A stretch of 21,317 nucleotides of DNA, from NCBI GenBank assembly GCA_048939265.1, contig JBHLPQ010000046.1:1-21317 (forward strand), written 5' to 3'. Numbering within the stretch: the stretch's first letter is position 1; each line of letters starts with the position of its first letter. The DNA is from Hodarchaeum sp048939265 (GTDB lineage: Archaea; Asgardarchaeota; Heimdallarchaeia; Hodarchaeales; Hodarchaeaceae). Positions 7,750-14,776 of the stretch are shown one piece after another. The notes beneath the pieces are model-generated. The model worked only from the letters and a program-made list of their open reading frames with translations. It did no database searches and was not told where the DNA came from. Both the position numbers and the translations under genes were made by a program.

Positions 7750-9046
7750 GGTTGATCATTTTATGGAGAACGAGGACATAGCTCTGAAGGAAAGTCCAAA
7801 GGAATTAGATCTCCTAAAATTAACTTTAGTTATACTGCTTTTAGCATTTTTTCTTCAGGCAGGGACATTTGTAGGGGCAATTCTTCCAGTGCTTATTATT
7901 TTCTTTTTCTCACTTACTTCAGAAGATATTAACATTGATCACCTTGAAATAAAGCGGCAGATCTCACGAAACAAAACTGAGACTAAGGGGGAGCTTATCC
8001 ATGTTAAAATGATAATAGAAAACAAAGGAAAACGTATTCCCCTACTTGAAATAGTTGATTTATTACCTAATGAATGTACTGTGAATGAAGGATCAAATCA
8101 TTGGATTGCAGAAATTAATGAAGGCGATAAAATCACTTTTTCTTATGCAATACAATGTCACCATCGGGGCCGTTATGAAATTGGCCCAGTAATAATCCGC
8201 GGAACCGATTTTTTTAATTTTCGGGCTAAATCAACGGAATATCCAGTGTTTAGTGCTTTTGATGTTGTTCCTGCTTTGATTAAACTAAAATTTCTACCTA
8301 TCTCACGACAACGCTTATTACCAGAAGCAGGTCATATCCCTAGCCTCATCTATAAAGGTCGTGATTTCGATTTTCATGGAGTACGAGACTATCAAGAAGC
8401 TGATGAATTAAGAACAATTAATTGGAGAGTTACAGCAAAATTTAACAAACTAGCAACAAATGAATTCGCATTAGATCAAACAGCACGAGTATTTGTACTT
8501 TTTGACCATACTGACTCCACAGTAAGGCTTCTTGAGGAAGGAGTAATGAGCGCACTATCAACTTCTGAATACCTTATCTCTCAACGAAATAAAGTTGGCT
8601 TTTTCGCGATTGGAGAATTCATCCATGAAATACCTGCAGCACCAGGAAAGAGGCAGCTTCTTAGGATTAATGAATTTCTTATCGATGTCGAGTGTTCTAA
8701 ACCGCTCTATAAAGACATATTACACCCCCGCTTGTATAATAGATTATTACCAGCTTTACCGCCATTTTCTCAAATTTTCTTCATCAGCCCGCTTTATAAC
8801 CGAATAATCGTGAATTTCCTTCGTGATTTATTTGAGAGAGGCTACTTGATAACACTAATTATTCCTCGACTTGAAACTGATATTGAAGAGGCTGATTCTT
8901 CAGATGCTTCTCAGTTAGCAAATGCTCTTCTATCTCTTGATCGTGGCATTATGTTGAAAGAAGTTGCCAAAATGGGTATTCAACAGATTCACTGGTTTCC
9001 GTTAGGCCCAAAATATGAAGCAATTAAGATGAGGGTTACAAAATGA
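7742..9046 (+). CDS. DUF58 protein with von Willebrand A-like domain
   Basis: A 434-residue membrane-anchored protein. Two adjacent N-terminal transmembrane helices (about 25-42 and 44-58) precede a beta-rich, extracellular-type domain (about 60-180). The DUF58 signature follows: GRDFDFHGVRDYQEADELR (206-224), then INWRVTAK. After it, FDHTDS (254-259) gives Asp255, Thr257 and Ser259 in a DxTxS pattern like the metal site of von Willebrand A domains. DUF58 proteins are the standard partners of MoxR ATPases. GTG 7742 overlaps moxR by 8 bp; ATG 7763, preceded by AGGTTGATC, is an equally good start and removes seven residues. The stop overlaps the next start as ATGA. Confidence 0.9.
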   Translation: MNKVDHFMENEDIALKESPKELDLLKLTLVILLLAFFLQAGTFVGAILPVLIIFFFSLTSEDINIDHLEIKRQISRNKTETKGELIHVKMIIENKGKRIPLLEIVDLLPNECTVNEGSNHWIAEINEGDKITFSYAIQCHHRGRYEIGPVIIRGTDFFNFRAKSTEYPVFSAFDVVPALIKLKFLPISRQRLLPEAGHIPSLIYKGRDFDFHGVRDYQEADELRTINWRVTAKFNKLATNEFALDQTARVFVLFDHTDSTVRLLEEGVMSALSTSEYLISQRNKVGFFAIGEFIHEIPAAPGKRQLLRINEFLIDVECSKPLYKDILHPRLYNRLLPALPPFSQIFFISPLYNRIIVNFLRDLFERGYLITLIIPRLETDIEEADSSDASQLANALLSLDRGIMLKEVAKMGIQQIHWFPLGPKYEAIKMRVTK

Positions 9047-9663
9047 TATTGAGACATATTTTATGGATTATTCGCCTCGTAATGTTATGTGGTTTTTTTG
9101 TTGTCTCATATATTCCCATAATAATGTTTATTTCGTTTATTTTTTCAAATTCTGCTTACTTTCCACTTTATCTTTTTGTTATTATTATAATGCTACTTCT
9201 CGGATGCTTGGCAGTATATGGGATTTTAAAATTCAAATTAGAATTAAGGTCACTTGTAACTATGATTTTATCTGTCGGCATTCTTTTTTATATCCAAAAT
9301 CCCTACCTTCTAGTCCTTGGGGTGATATTTTTATGGTCTTTTTATAAAATATGGTATATTGCCTTTAAATACTATCAATTGGATCAGGATTACTCAACTT
9401 ATCCTTCTAACAGTATTGAAATTCAAAAACTTCTGAATTCATTCCATGCACAGTTCAATTCTTTTGTATTCTTAGTATGGATTGTCTTATCAATCTCATG
9501 GGGAATAATCTTGATAGTAAATAACTTTTATATTGATTTTGGGCCTGGAGAGTATGGTACAATAGGCATCTCGATTTCAATCGCCATTATACTTCTGGTT
9601 AGGCTTGTGAAAGGTCATTTTGACTCAAAAAAATCCACCTCGTCTCCAGAAGACTTATCCTGA
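9043..9663 (+). CDS. Unidentified six-helix membrane protein, last gene of the MoxR operon
   Basis: A 206-residue, very hydrophobic protein with about six transmembrane helices (10-34, 41-62, 70-84, 88-108, 140-160, 173-190). A polar loop sits at about 112-138 and the tail (191-206) is charged. No conserved catalytic motif is visible. Its start overlaps the DUF58 stop by 4 bp (ATGA), so it is translationally coupled. The last 49 bases overlap, in antisense, the 3' end of the nicotinamidase gene, so both proteins have poorly conserved-looking polar tails there. Confidence 0.75.
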   Translation: MILRHILWIIRLVMLCGFFVVSYIPIIMFISFIFSNSAYFPLYLFVIIIMLLLGCLAVYGILKFKLELRSLVTMILSVGILFYIQNPYLLVLGVIFLWSFYKIWYIAFKYYQLDQDYSTYPSNSIEIQKLLNSFHAQFNSFVFLVWIVLSISWGIILIVNNFYIDFGPGEYGTIGISISIAIILLVRLVKGHFDSKKSTSSPEDLS

Positions 9664-10349
9664 GGGGTTAAATCTACTAGAACTTGATCAGAAGTAATAA
9701 ATACTATATTATGGTCAATCATAGTTTGTAATGCATCTGACACGCTGTTTTCTGGGGAATTTACTGGTTTTGTCAGATCTAGCAGATAGACAACATCGAA
9801 ACCATAGTTTCTAGCATCAATTGCACTATAATAAACACAATAATCTAATGCTAATCCACATAAAAATACTCTCTTAATTCCAATCGCATCTAGATATGTT
9901 CTAAGGCCTGTTTCTGTTTCTTTATCATTTTCTAAAAAGGCAGAATAAGAATCAATCATTTTATGAAAGCCTTTTCGCAAAATTAGGGTTGCTTCTACAG
10001 TTTGTAATTGAGGCGCGAAATTTGCACCTTTGGTTCCCTGAACACAATGATCTGGCCATAAAATTGGCCCGACCCCAGGAGCTTCAAATAAATCGTATGG
10101 GTTCTTTCCTGGGTGGACGCTAGCAAAGGAATGATGGTCTTTGGGATGCCAATCTTGAGTAAAAATAACTGGATTCTCTTTTTGATGAAATTTAGCCACA
10201 AGAGCGTTAATACCATCAATAATCTTATCACCATCGGCAACGGGTAGAGCTCCATCAGGTAAAAAATCGTTTTGCATATCAATAACAAGCAGAGCGTCAT
10301 CGTTACCTATCTTTACGAAACCTGCTAGTGGGACATTTTTAATTTGCAT
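9615..10349 (-). CDS. pncA: Nicotinamidase (isochorismatase-like hydrolase)
   Basis: Hydrolyses nicotinamide to nicotinate and ammonia, the first step of NAD salvage by the Preiss-Handler route. The catalytic triad is visible: Asp24 in VIDMQNDF (22-29), Lys126 in LRKGF (124-128) and nucleophile Cys171 in ALDYCV (167-172). The metal site is Asp66 and His68 in QDWHPKDHHSF, with His101 in PDHCVQGT as the likely third ligand. At 244 residues it is slightly longer than usual; an extra tail of about 20 residues overlaps the convergent membrane-protein gene. ATG 10349 has an AGGGG ribosome binding site about 7 bases upstream. Divergence from the gene for the next enzyme supports nicotinamidase over other isochorismatase-like hydrolases. 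Confidence 0.93.
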   Translation of the reverse strand: MQIKNVPLAGFVKIGNDDALLVIDMQNDFLPDGALPVADGDKIIDGINALVAKFHQKENPVIFTQDWHPKDHHSFASVHPGKNPYDLFEAPGVGPILWPDHCVQGTKGANFAPQLQTVEATLILRKGFHKMIDSYSAFLENDKETETGLRTYLDAIGIKRVFLCGLALDYCVYYSAIDARNYGFDVVYLLDLTKPVNSPENSVSDALQTMIDHNIVFITSDQVLVDLTPQDKSSGDEVDFFESK

Positions 10350-10517
10350 TCTAATCCCCTAATTCATACAATATTGATCTATTCAACTTAATTGGTATCT
10401 TATGATATTTTTTTCTATATGAAAAAATAAATACATGAAGGGAGTTTTGAATTGATCGGATTAGGAATTGTGCCTTAATAATATTCATTTTCTTCTTTCT
10501 TAGGAGCTAAGAGATTT
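10350..10517. promoter_or_regulatory. Divergent pncA/pncB promoter region
   Basis: 168 bp shared by two divergent NAD-salvage genes. An A-rich, TATA-like AAAAAATAAATA at about 10423-10434 could direct pncB, roughly 85-95 bases upstream of its start. No clear operator dyad was found. A frame of eight codons preceded by a GGGAG site also lies here but is not supported as a gene. Confidence 0.4.
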
Positions 10518-11993
10518 ATGTTCTATAAAGAAAATCGTGCTCTCTTTACGGATTTATACCAGTTGACTATGAGTCAAGGATATTTCGATTTAGATAAGGG
10601 AAAACACGAAGCAACTTTTGATCTTTTTTTCAGATCAAATCCGTTTAATGGGGGGTATACAATTGCCTGTGGGATCCAACTTGCAATGGAATACCTCGTT
10701 AACTTCAAATTTACAGAGAATGACATTGATTATTTGAAGAATCAAAATTTGTTTTCAGAAGATTTTTTAGAGTACCTCTTAAAGCTTAAATTTACAGGCA
10801 AAGTTGAAGGGGTGAAAGAAGGAACAGTTATATTTCCTTATACTCCAATAATCTCCGTAACAGGCCCAATTATAGAAACACAACTGATTGAAACAGCATT
10901 ACTTAATATTATCAATTACTCCACATTGGTAGCGACTAAAGCAGCACGAATAGTCAATGTTGCAAAAGGAGGGAAAATTGTTGAATTTGGATTGAGAAGG
11001 GCACAAGGTGACAGCGCGTTCATAGGCGTTCGTGCAGCTCTTGTTGGAGGGTGTATAGGAACATCATTTGTACAAGGAGGGAAAATTTGGAATTGTCCAA
11101 TTATCGGAACCCAAGCTCATTCATGGGTTCAATCGTTTAATTCAGAATTAGAATCTTTTAAGGCATATTCCGAAGTTTTTCCAGATAAATGCTTATTACT
11201 AATTGACACTTATGATGTGTTGAAATCAGGTCTCCCTAATGCAATCACTGTCGCGAAATATCTTCAGAAAAAGGGAAAAGAAATAGTTGGGGTAAGAATT
11301 GATTCAGGAGACTTAGCATATTTATCTGTTGAAGTATATCGGGAATTTAAAAAAGCTGGATTTCCCAATATCAGTATTGTTTTATCAAATGAGCTCGATG
11401 AATACACAATCAATTCGATAGTCTATCAAATATTGGAGAGAGGAGAGAACAATAAAGAGAAACCTTTACATCAAGAAACTATTTCTCGACTAACTTATGG
11501 TGTTGGAACAAAACTGATAACAGGTGGGGAACAAAGCGCTTTGGGAGGAGTTTATAAATTAGTTGCCTTGAACAAGATACCTAGAATCAAAGTAAGTGAA
11601 AATGTAACTAAAACAATAAATCCAGGTATTAAGAAGATATGGAGGATTCTTGATAATAATAGGAAATTCATCGTAGACATAATTGGTTTGCATGACGAGG
11701 AATCACCTATCACAGGAGAATGGGTTCATCATCCTATTGACCATCAAAAGAAATTCTGTCTTCCCAGTGATATTAAGATCGACCTCTTACATCATTTACT
11801 AATCAATGATGGTAAAATAGTAACAGATGATAGTTTTAATGATTGGAGAGTTACTCAACAATTTTGTAAAGATCAACTACTTAGTTTAGATCCAACGTAC
11901 AAACGATTATTAAATCCGCATATCTACAAGGTTAGCTTGACAAAGAAACTTTTCAAATTAAAGATAGATATGATAAAACAATTCTCACCTTAA
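10518..11993 (+). CDS. pncB: Nicotinate phosphoribosyltransferase
   Basis: Converts nicotinate and PRPP to nicotinate mononucleotide with ATP hydrolysis, using the product of the neighbouring nicotinamidase. Family motifs are FTDLYQLTM (10-18), FGLRRAQG (157-164), GTQAHSWV (197-204, where His201 corresponds to the phosphorylated His), LIDTYDV, GVRIDSGDL and TYGVGTKL. At 491 residues it is of the long bacterial/archaeal type rather than the E. coli-like form of about 400. GVRIDSGDL and GVGTKL, in the PRPP-binding half, are intact. ATG 10518 follows GGAG at 10503-10506. I found no defect and expect an active cytoplasmic enzyme. Confidence 0.95.
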   Translation: MFYKENRALFTDLYQLTMSQGYFDLDKGKHEATFDLFFRSNPFNGGYTIACGIQLAMEYLVNFKFTENDIDYLKNQNLFSEDFLEYLLKLKFTGKVEGVKEGTVIFPYTPIISVTGPIIETQLIETALLNIINYSTLVATKAARIVNVAKGGKIVEFGLRRAQGDSAFIGVRAALVGGCIGTSFVQGGKIWNCPIIGTQAHSWVQSFNSELESFKAYSEVFPDKCLLLIDTYDVLKSGLPNAITVAKYLQKKGKEIVGVRIDSGDLAYLSVEVYREFKKAGFPNISIVLSNELDEYTINSIVYQILERGENNKEKPLHQETISRLTYGVGTKLITGGEQSALGGVYKLVALNKIPRIKVSENVTKTINPGIKKIWRILDNNRKFIVDIIGLHDEESPITGEWVHHPIDHQKKFCLPSDIKIDLLHHLLINDGKIVTDDSFNDWRVTQQFCKDQLLSLDPTYKRLLNPHIYKVSLTKKLFKLKIDMIKQFSP

Positions 11994-12033
11994 TTAAGCA
12001 ATTTATAGATGTATTGAAACAAGAGAAGATTGG

Positions 12034-12051
12034 TTCCTAGCCTTTTAGGAA
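12034..12051. terminator. Possible hairpin terminator after pncB
   Basis: TTCCTA, loop GCCTTT, TAGGAA: a perfect 6-bp stem 41 bases after the pncB stop, followed by an AT-rich stretch with TTTT. Archaeal termination depends mostly on T-rich tracts, and the stem is short and AT-rich, so this may be chance. Confidence 0.25.
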
Positions 12052-12275
12052 ACATCCGGAAAATTTTCTTAGACAGTCATAAATATAAATGAATGGTTAT
12101 TTTGTTTTGAATATAAATATATATTAGAACCAGATTAAATTACCTGCGAGGTTTAAACTTCAGAATATGTTTCAATGTGATTAAACAACTATGGCTTCAA
12201 GGTTGATCCATCTTTAAAGATCAGAAGAAAGTCCTCCTCATAATATTTTAAAAAAAAATTACATTACGAGTAATC

Positions 12276-12296
12276 AAAGGAGAGATCATGAAATAA
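12276..12296 (+). promoter_or_regulatory. Strong ribosome binding site followed by ATG-AAA-TAA
   Basis: AAAGGAGAGATC at 12276-12287, the best ribosome binding site I noticed in the window, is followed directly by ATG (12288-12290), AAA and TAA. It lies 31 bases before the GTG start of the GTPase and one frame off. It could be a minimal leader ORF controlling re-initiation. Alternatively, one A too many in AAA hides the true ATG start: with one A fewer, ATG would read straight into the GTPase frame, adding 11 residues (MNNTESEGFIV). Confidence 0.5.
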
Positions 12297-12318
12297 TACA
12301 GAATCTGAGGGTTTCATT

Positions 12319-12873
12319 GTGCCATTGTACAAAATTTGCTTATTAGGAGACGGTGGAGTAGGAAAAACCTCTTTACGAGAGAGGTTTTTAGGGAAGGGGT
12401 TTCAAAGTGGCTATATACTAACAATTGGTGCAGACTTCGCAGTTCAGAATCTAGAAATTGATGAAACACAATACAAGTTTCAAATCTGGGATCTAGCAGG
12501 TCAGCAAAGATTTGAAGCAGTGAGGGCTCTTTATTATAAGGGATCACACGGAGCTATATTGGTCTTTGATCGAACTCGACCCGAGAGCTTATACAGCCTT
12601 CAAAATTGGAAGCGAGAACTTTTTACAAATGTAGGTAGGCAGATACCGTATATAATTTTAGGAAATAAGTCTGATTTACCCAATGCAATAGACCAAGAAG
12701 AACTATCAAATTTTGTAGACGGATCTCAGGAAGAGATTTCTGGGGTACTTTTCAAGATTTCTTACCTCAACACCTCAGCTAAATCTGGACTTAATGTCAC
12801 AGAAGCTTTTTCAGAATTAGGCCGTTCAATTAAACAATATATTGAAGCCTATAAATCACAAACAGCAAGATGA
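12319..12873 (+). CDS. Rab-like small GTPase
   Basis: A 184-residue Ras-superfamily GTPase with all five G motifs: GDGGVGKT (10-17), Thr35 in LTIGADF, WDLAGQ (57-62, catalytic Gln62 present), NKSD (116-119) and TSAK (152-155). It resembles Rab most closely, and unlike the GTPase at 729-1313 it keeps the normal catalytic Gln. The tail is YKSQTAR with no cysteine, so there is no prenylation signal and any membrane association must occur another way. GTG 12319 has GAGGG about 7 bases upstream. A much stronger site at 12276-12287 precedes a frame-shifted ATG, so the N-terminus is open to question. It converges on the flavoprotein gene with a 7-bp gap. Confidence 0.94.
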   Translation: MPLYKICLLGDGGVGKTSLRERFLGKGFQSGYILTIGADFAVQNLEIDETQYKFQIWDLAGQQRFEAVRALYYKGSHGAILVFDRTRPESLYSLQNWKRELFTNVGRQIPYIILGNKSDLPNAIDQEELSNFVDGSQEEISGVLFKISYLNTSAKSGLNVTEAFSELGRSIKQYIEAYKSQTAR

Positions 12874-12880
12874 TTTGTTA

Positions 12881-13714
12881 CTAAGACTTTTTTAATCGCC
12901 TTATAAAGGGAAGAATCTCATTCGGAGAATTGAAAACAGTTAATTCAGCACTTAATTTCTGGATATTCAGTGCATCGATTTTCCTGATTTTTATTTCAAT
13001 CTCATCACCATACGAGAAGACATCAGGGAATTTTTCAACACATTTCCTACAACCTACACAGAATTGAGAATGAAATTCGATTTTATTAGTAGAAGTTTCT
13101 ACTAACGCATTGAATTTACAGATACTACTGTTGACATGTTTAGTAGATGTAGGTTTAATTTGACGAATCGGTAATCTCGTTTGTATTCGTTGTTGTATCG
13201 CATCAGTTGGTAAGACCCCTATTCTTTTTCCAGATTTTAAGCCAGCAGATAATAAATTGGATATAATAGAATCAGTGACACCTAATGCCAATTTTGAAGC
13301 CGTATTAGCAGTTAGAGGACAAGCGATGATGCATTCAACCTCACTATTGGCAAGAGCAATTGCAGTTGAATAAGAAGGATCTTTTGAAAGAATGGAATAT
13401 GAGAAATTAGCTTCATCAAGTATATCGGGAATATTATACCCCGCTACAACATCCTCAAAGATGAAGTAGGTGTATTCCTTTCTATAATCTGAATGAGTAA
13501 TTCTCCAAAACAAACCATATCTATTTGCTACTAGTGCTCCCGCATCAGAAAACACAAAACATACTGGAATGGATTCTTCATTTACTCTAATTATTTCGTC
13601 ATATATTTCATTAAAATAATGACCAGCACCCGTATAACACCATATGATAGAGGGAGATGTTTGATCTGATAAAAAAGAAGATATTTGGGGAATCAGGCTC
13701 AATTTTTTTCCCAT
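12881..13714 (-). CDS. AfpA/DmrB-like flavoprotein with C-terminal Fe-S motif
   Basis: An HFCD-type flavoprotein (the flavin-dependent family that includes archaeoflavoprotein AfpA and dihydromethanopterin reductase DmrB). Counted from ATG 13714, WCYTGAGHY (25-33) is the flavin-phosphate-binding opening. CPLTANTASKLALGVTDS (132-149) is the typical core motif of the archaeal family. The C-terminal region carries CVGCRKC (219-225), and Cys199 may be a fourth ligand for a [4Fe-4S] cluster. The DmrB-like role would be reduction of a pterin such as dihydromethanopterin, but electron transfer to another acceptor fits equally well. TTG 13723 is the alternative start. It lies 24 bp (15 from TTG) downstream of the bactofilin-like gene, on the same strand. 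Confidence 0.8.
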   Translation of the reverse strand: MGKKLSLIPQISSFLSDQTSPSIIWCYTGAGHYFNEIYDEIIRVNEESIPVCFVFSDAGALVANRYGLFWRITHSDYRKEYTYFIFEDVVAGYNIPDILDEANFSYSILSKDPSYSTAIALANSEVECIIACPLTANTASKLALGVTDSIISNLLSAGLKSGKRIGVLPTDAIQQRIQTRLPIRQIKPTSTKHVNSSICKFNALVETSTNKIEFHSQFCVGCRKCVEKFPDVFSYGDEIEIKIRKIDALNIQKLSAELTVFNSPNEILPFIRRLKKS

Positions 13715-13738
13715 CTGCCTCAAATATTTAAAAGTAGA

Positions 13739-14575
13739 TTAGCCTTTTTCCTCGACTTTTTCAACTTGACATTCTGGTCCTAACTTGACGGTATTACCTC
13801 TAACATATTTAGCTGTAACCCCTTCAAGGTATACATCTCCTTCTGCTAGAATTTGGTTTACTCTAAGCCGTCCACGTCTTCTACTCTGTTCAATTCTAAC
13901 ATTTCCGCTGCATAGTAAATCACCTTCAATGGTACACCTAGAATCTAACTCAGAACTAAATGAATCTTGACATTCTATATTACCTTCAACTTCATAGGAA
14001 CCATTAAGCTCTGCACTAACACATAGAATTGTACCAGCTACTTTTAATGAACCACTTGATATCACATTCCCTCCTTTAACATCAGCATCGATTTTACCCG
14101 ACCCTGAGATTGATAATTTCTCATGTGCTACCAAGTATCCATCTATCTTACATGATCCAGAGCATGTGAAAATATTTGCTTCAATTGGACCGCCAGCTTT
14201 TATTGAACCTGATGCTATCAAAGTGTGCGTTTTTAAATCACCTGGGAGAGAAGCAGAGCCACTAATTTTAATTTCTTCATCCGAGATTTTACCAGAACCA
14301 GATATTGAAATTGATCCTCCTCTCCAACCCTCAACTCGTCCTGACCCAGAGATCTTAATATAAGAGTCAGTAACCTTCCCAGATCCAGAAATACTAATAT
14401 AAGACATATCCTTCAAAAAACTCTTTTCCTTTACAAGACTAATCTCCTCACTTAATTTAGCCTCGTATTTTGTTTTCAAATTATCGTATTCTTCCTGTGA
14501 AATTTCCTCATTCTTTAGACGTATGTCTAACGCCTTTATCAAGGTCTTGAGGTCTTCTATTTCTTTGTCTGACAT
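13739..14575 (-). CDS. Bactofilin-like beta-helix protein with N-terminal helical hairpin
   Basis: 278 residues. Residues 5-50 are a charged helical hairpin with a SHOCT-like pattern (EISQEEYDNLK). From about 58 to 265 the protein is a run of short beta-strands with recurring ISGSG-type turns (near 63, 75, 91, 104, 120, 138, 156 and 173) and later degenerate repeats. These suit a right-handed beta-helix like the polymer-forming bactofilins. Bactofilins assemble into filaments without nucleotide; whether this one polymerises is unknown. A single-rung beta-helix scaffold or adhesin-like domain is the alternative. There is no signal peptide, so it should be cytoplasmic. ATG 14575 has GGTGA about 6 bases upstream. 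It is first in an operon with the flavoprotein and divergent from the ArsR-like regulator. Confidence 0.75.
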   Translation of the reverse strand: MSDKEIEDLKTLIKALDIRLKNEEISQEEYDNLKTKYEAKLSEEISLVKEKSFLKDMSYISISGSGKVTDSYIKISGSGRVEGWRGGSISISGSGKISDEEIKISGSASLPGDLKTHTLIASGSIKAGGPIEANIFTCSGSCKIDGYLVAHEKLSISGSGKIDADVKGGNVISSGSLKVAGTILCVSAELNGSYEVEGNIECQDSFSSELDSRCTIEGDLLCSGNVRIEQSRRRGRLRVNQILAEGDVYLEGVTAKYVRGNTVKLGPECQVEKVEEKG

Positions 14576-14597
14576 TCAGTTCACCAATTCGTAATGT

Positions 14598-14603
14598 TTA
14601 TAA
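14598..14603 (-). promoter_or_regulatory. TATA box of the bactofilin-like operon
   Basis: On the minus strand the sequence reads TATAAA, ending about 23 bases before ATG 14575. Transcription would start at or just before the ATG, giving a leaderless or nearly leaderless message. Confidence 0.5.
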
Positions 14604-14661
14604 CCATAATATTGTTCTGGATGGTACAGATCAACAACTAGTTAAATAGTATTCTAAAAAT

Positions 14662-14715
14662 CATGGTTTAAAGAAGAAACTAACGAGTTATTTGATTAAA
14701 CCATGGAGTTTAATC
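14662..14715. promoter_or_regulatory. Candidate operator: dyad plus inverted repeat
   Basis: GATTAAAC (14694-14701) and GTTTAATC (14708-14715) form an exact 8-bp dyad with a 6-bp spacer. The related CATGGTTTAA at 14662-14671 is the exact reverse complement of TTAAACCATG at 14696-14705. The three copies share the core TTAAAC/GTTTAA. The site lies 61 bp upstream of the ArsR-like regulator and about 90-140 bp upstream of the divergent bactofilin-like gene. A dimeric winged-helix protein binds such dyads, so autoregulation and control of the divergent operon are a reasonable inference. Confidence 0.55.
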
Positions 14716-14776
14716 TCTGAAATTGTTCAAGTGAAAAGGCTGGAATCGTGTGTGTATTCTTCATGAGGATGAATAG

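Larger units (their letters stand above)
11994..12318. other. Intergenic region upstream of the second GTPase gene
   Basis: 325 bp without a recognisable gene. It holds a perfect 6-bp hairpin (12034-12051), a TATA-like TATAAATA at 12112-12119, a 12-bp palindrome ATCTTTAAAGAT at 12210-12221, a second TATA-like stretch ATATTTTAAAA near 12243-12253, and the strong ribosome binding site with a two-codon frame described separately. I looked for tRNA T-loop and anticodon-arm patterns and found none. Confidence 0.5.

Noticed and set aside
10440..10480. An eight-codon frame (TTG to TAA) with a GGGAG site upstream of pncB
   Set aside because: It is too short to be supported, the start is a TTG, and it has no relation to the pncB frame.
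12210..12221. Palindrome ATCTTTAAAGAT as a regulatory site
   Set aside because: It is an AT-rich 12-mer in an AT-rich spacer with no second copy nearby; several such palindromes are expected in 21 kb.
11994..12318. A tRNA or structured RNA in the long spacer
   Set aside because: No acceptor stem, GGTTCRA-type T-loop or anticodon arm could be assembled; only a short hairpin is visible.
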